This document shows, in pieces, positions 5,850-6,773 of a stretch of 6,773 nucleotides of DNA. The position numbers and the translations under genes were made by a program. Below the pieces are notes generated by a model. The model was given only the letters and a program-made list of their open reading frames with translations, was not told where the DNA came from and made no database searches. The stretch is from CAWELS01 sp964468205 (GTDB lineage Bacteria > Acidobacteriota > Terriglobia > Bryobacterales > Bryobacteraceae), in contig CAYXVG010000145.1 in the NCBI GenBank assembly GCA_964468205.1, positions 1 to 6,773 on the forward strand, in the 5' to 3' direction. Numbering within the stretch: position 1 is the stretch's first letter; each line of letters starts with the position of its first letter.

Positions 5850-6407
5850 TTACGGTTGGGTACTGGGCAGCATTCCGGCAGCTCGGAGTCCGTCCTCGAT
5901 CGTTCGAAGGTTGGCATCGAATTCTTGGCGGCTCTTCTGGAAGTCGCCGTCCGCATCGGTCACATGAAGAAGCTCGAAGATCCTGTTCAGTGTGTCCGCA
6001 TTCATCGCTCGCAAGGGGGATCCGTTGATAGTGTGTTCAATGTACTCTCTCCGCACCAAGATTGTAAGCATCGAGACCTGAGGGTACTCAAGCAGGAGCT
6101 TTTCCACATAGGCGTTTTCTAACAGACTGTCGAGATCGGCCATGATATGTTGAAGCTCCTCGGTGTACAGTCTATATGCAAGGTCATCACGCCGGAGCTG
6201 GCGCGTTTGGTGATCATAGGCGTTCCAGAAATTGAGGACGTAGCGGTGGCATATCGACCGAAGACGAGCCTTGCCGTGTTGTTCCTCGTGTCGGAGTTCA
6301 AACGTCGTTGAGTACCAATACACAAACAGGGTGACTGTCGATGAGTACAAATACACAAACAGGGTGACTACGGCTGGGACGACAATCTGTAACCAGTTAA
6401 GCTTCAT
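5850..6407 (-). CDS. Hypothetical membrane-anchored protein with duplicated anchor segment
   Basis: A 185-residue protein I do not recognise. It starts MKLNWLQIVVPAV and has one hydrophobic region at residues about 6-32, then charged, helical-looking sequence (ELRHEEQHGKARLRS, RQLRRDDLAYRLYTEE, LQHIMADLDSLLENAYVEKL) and a small C-terminal part ending LPSTQP. This looks like an N-terminal anchor with a soluble helical domain, probably cytoplasmic. Residues 14-24 (VTLFVYLYSST) and 25-35 (VTLFVYWYSTT) are a tandem duplication. The ATG at 6407 has only a weak upstream ribosome-binding site. No partner gene is nearby, and it is flanked by repeats on both sides, as in accessory DNA. It is accepted as a gene because of its length, composition and coherent protein character; function unknown. 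Confidence 0.7.
   Translation of the reverse strand: MKLNWLQIVVPAVVTLFVYLYSSTVTLFVYWYSTTFELRHEEQHGKARLRSICHRYVLNFWNAYDHQTRQLRRDDLAYRLYTEELQHIMADLDSLLENAYVEKLLLEYPQVSMLTILVRREYIEHTINGSPLRAMNADTLNRIFELLHVTDADGDFQKSRQEFDANLRTIEDGLRAAGMLPSTQP
6304..6369 (-). repeat. 33-bp tandem duplication in the membrane anchor
   Basis: Units 6304-6336 and 6337-6369 are adjacent and differ at two of 33 positions (6308/6341 and 6316/6349). Since 33 is a multiple of three, the frame is kept, and each unit adds 11 residues (VTLFVY(L/W)YS(S/T)T). Confidence 0.9.
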
Positions 6408-6420
6408 GTGGTGATTCTAC

Positions 6421-6437
6421 GGCGGGAAAAGTCCGCC
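6421..6437. repeat. GGCGG/CCGCC hairpin
   Basis: GGCGG (6421-6425) and CCGCC (6433-6437) with a seven-base loop, 13 bases upstream of the small gene's start codon. GGCGGGAAAA is shared with 5300-5309, and the stem resembles the hairpin at 1281-1303, suggesting one dispersed hairpin family. It could also fall in the 5' leader of the small gene. Confidence 0.5.
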
Positions 6438-6571
6438 CCACCTAATCTCCGACACCCATCCGACCATTCAAGGATGGCTTCCGGACGCCTTTCCCTCCGC
6501 GCTTAGTGCTCGAGAGAGGTGGCAGTCCTCTGCCTATTCTGGCGAAGCCGCTCATGATTCCGGGGTGATGT

Positions 6572-6615
6572 CGATCATCAGCGGAGCGAAGCGACGCTCG
6601 CCTGTTTAATGATCG
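6572..6615. repeat. Nested dyad
   Basis: The outer arms CGATCAT (6572-6578) and ATGATCG (6609-6615) enclose an inner hairpin, GAGCG (6584-6588) with CGCTC (6595-6599). This could be an extragenic palindromic element or part of a structured RNA; nothing assigns a function. Confidence 0.4.
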
Positions 6616-6674
6616 GGAAGTGATCGGCGTGAGTCAAGCTTTCGCTGTGTGAGCGGAAAGTGTTCACAACCCCT

Positions 6675-6773
6675 TCCCCCCAATCAATCCAAAAACTTCC
6701 AGCCAAAAACTTGACTCGCCCCCCCCAATAATAGAAGTAGCCGTCTATTTCCGGCCACATCCCACTCTCAAAG
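6675..6773. repeat. ~100-bp dispersed repeat, copy 2
   Basis: The partner of 5576-5676, in the same orientation, running to the window edge. The shared 25-base core is at 6694-6718. It may continue beyond the window. Confidence 0.75.

Larger units (their letters stand above)
6408..6773. other. Right-edge non-coding region
   Basis: About 365 bases without a credible gene. It holds a GGCGG/CCGCC hairpin, a nested dyad and the second copy of the ~100-bp repeat. A 60-codon minus-strand frame here (6578-6760) is largely a translation of that repeat and is not accepted as a gene. Confidence 0.6.

Noticed and set aside
6578..6760. 60-codon minus-strand ORF as a gene
   Set aside because: It largely translates the ~100-bp dispersed repeat; the other repeat copy does not keep the same frame or protein.

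Overview
The window looks like a piece of a soil Acidobacteriota genome, probably Bryobacterales/Solibacterales (Candidatus Solibacter-like). This is inferred from four things: a large TonB-dependent receptor with an N-terminal carboxypeptidase-regulatory-like domain; a DUF5060-type polysaccharide-degradation gene remnant beside it; high GC; and intergenic DNA full of short dispersed repeats (GGCGG/CCGCC hairpins, CGGATCT clusters, CCGTGCCCTC-type repeats). It was read by eye, with no database search.

Layout, left to right. 1-105 holds no gene. 106-~879 is a decayed insertion-sequence remnant (copy A) on the plus strand: a DUF4338-like N-terminal coding piece, then, in a different frame, the front of an IS66-type transposase domain. 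At 882-909 lies a nearly perfect 28-bp palindrome, exactly where transposase similarity ends. 926-1279 is a minus-strand pseudogene fragment of a DUF5060-domain protein, broken by an amber codon and missing both ends. A 9-bp-stem GC hairpin lies at 1281-1303. 1371-4565 (minus) is the main intact gene, a 1064-residue SusC/Oar-like TonB-dependent outer-membrane receptor. Upstream of it are a textbook sigma-70 promoter (TTGACA, 17 bp, TATAAT) and a dyad that could be an operator.

4676-5300 is a second copy (B) of the remnant, identical to 106-730 over all 625 bases. The receptor and the pseudogene are therefore bracketed by perfect direct repeats 4570 bp apart. 5301-5849 is repeat-rich non-coding DNA: a 30-bp repeat present twice, an IS3-like end, a CCGTGCCCTC-type repeat, one copy of a ~100-bp dispersed repeat and a CGGATCT cluster. 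5850-6407 (minus) encodes an unrecognised 185-residue protein with one N-terminal membrane anchor; a 33-bp tandem duplication lies inside the anchor. 6408-6773 is again non-coding, with hairpins and the second copy of the ~100-bp repeat.

How the parts relate: the receptor and the DUF5060 remnant suggest a former carbohydrate uptake and degradation locus whose enzyme has been lost, while the receptor stays intact behind a strong promoter. The rest is mobile-element debris and repeats. I see no complete new system. The most interesting items are the perfect repeats around the receptor, the palindromic or dispersed elements sitting exactly at the break points of the IS copies, and the duplicated membrane segment in the small unknown protein.
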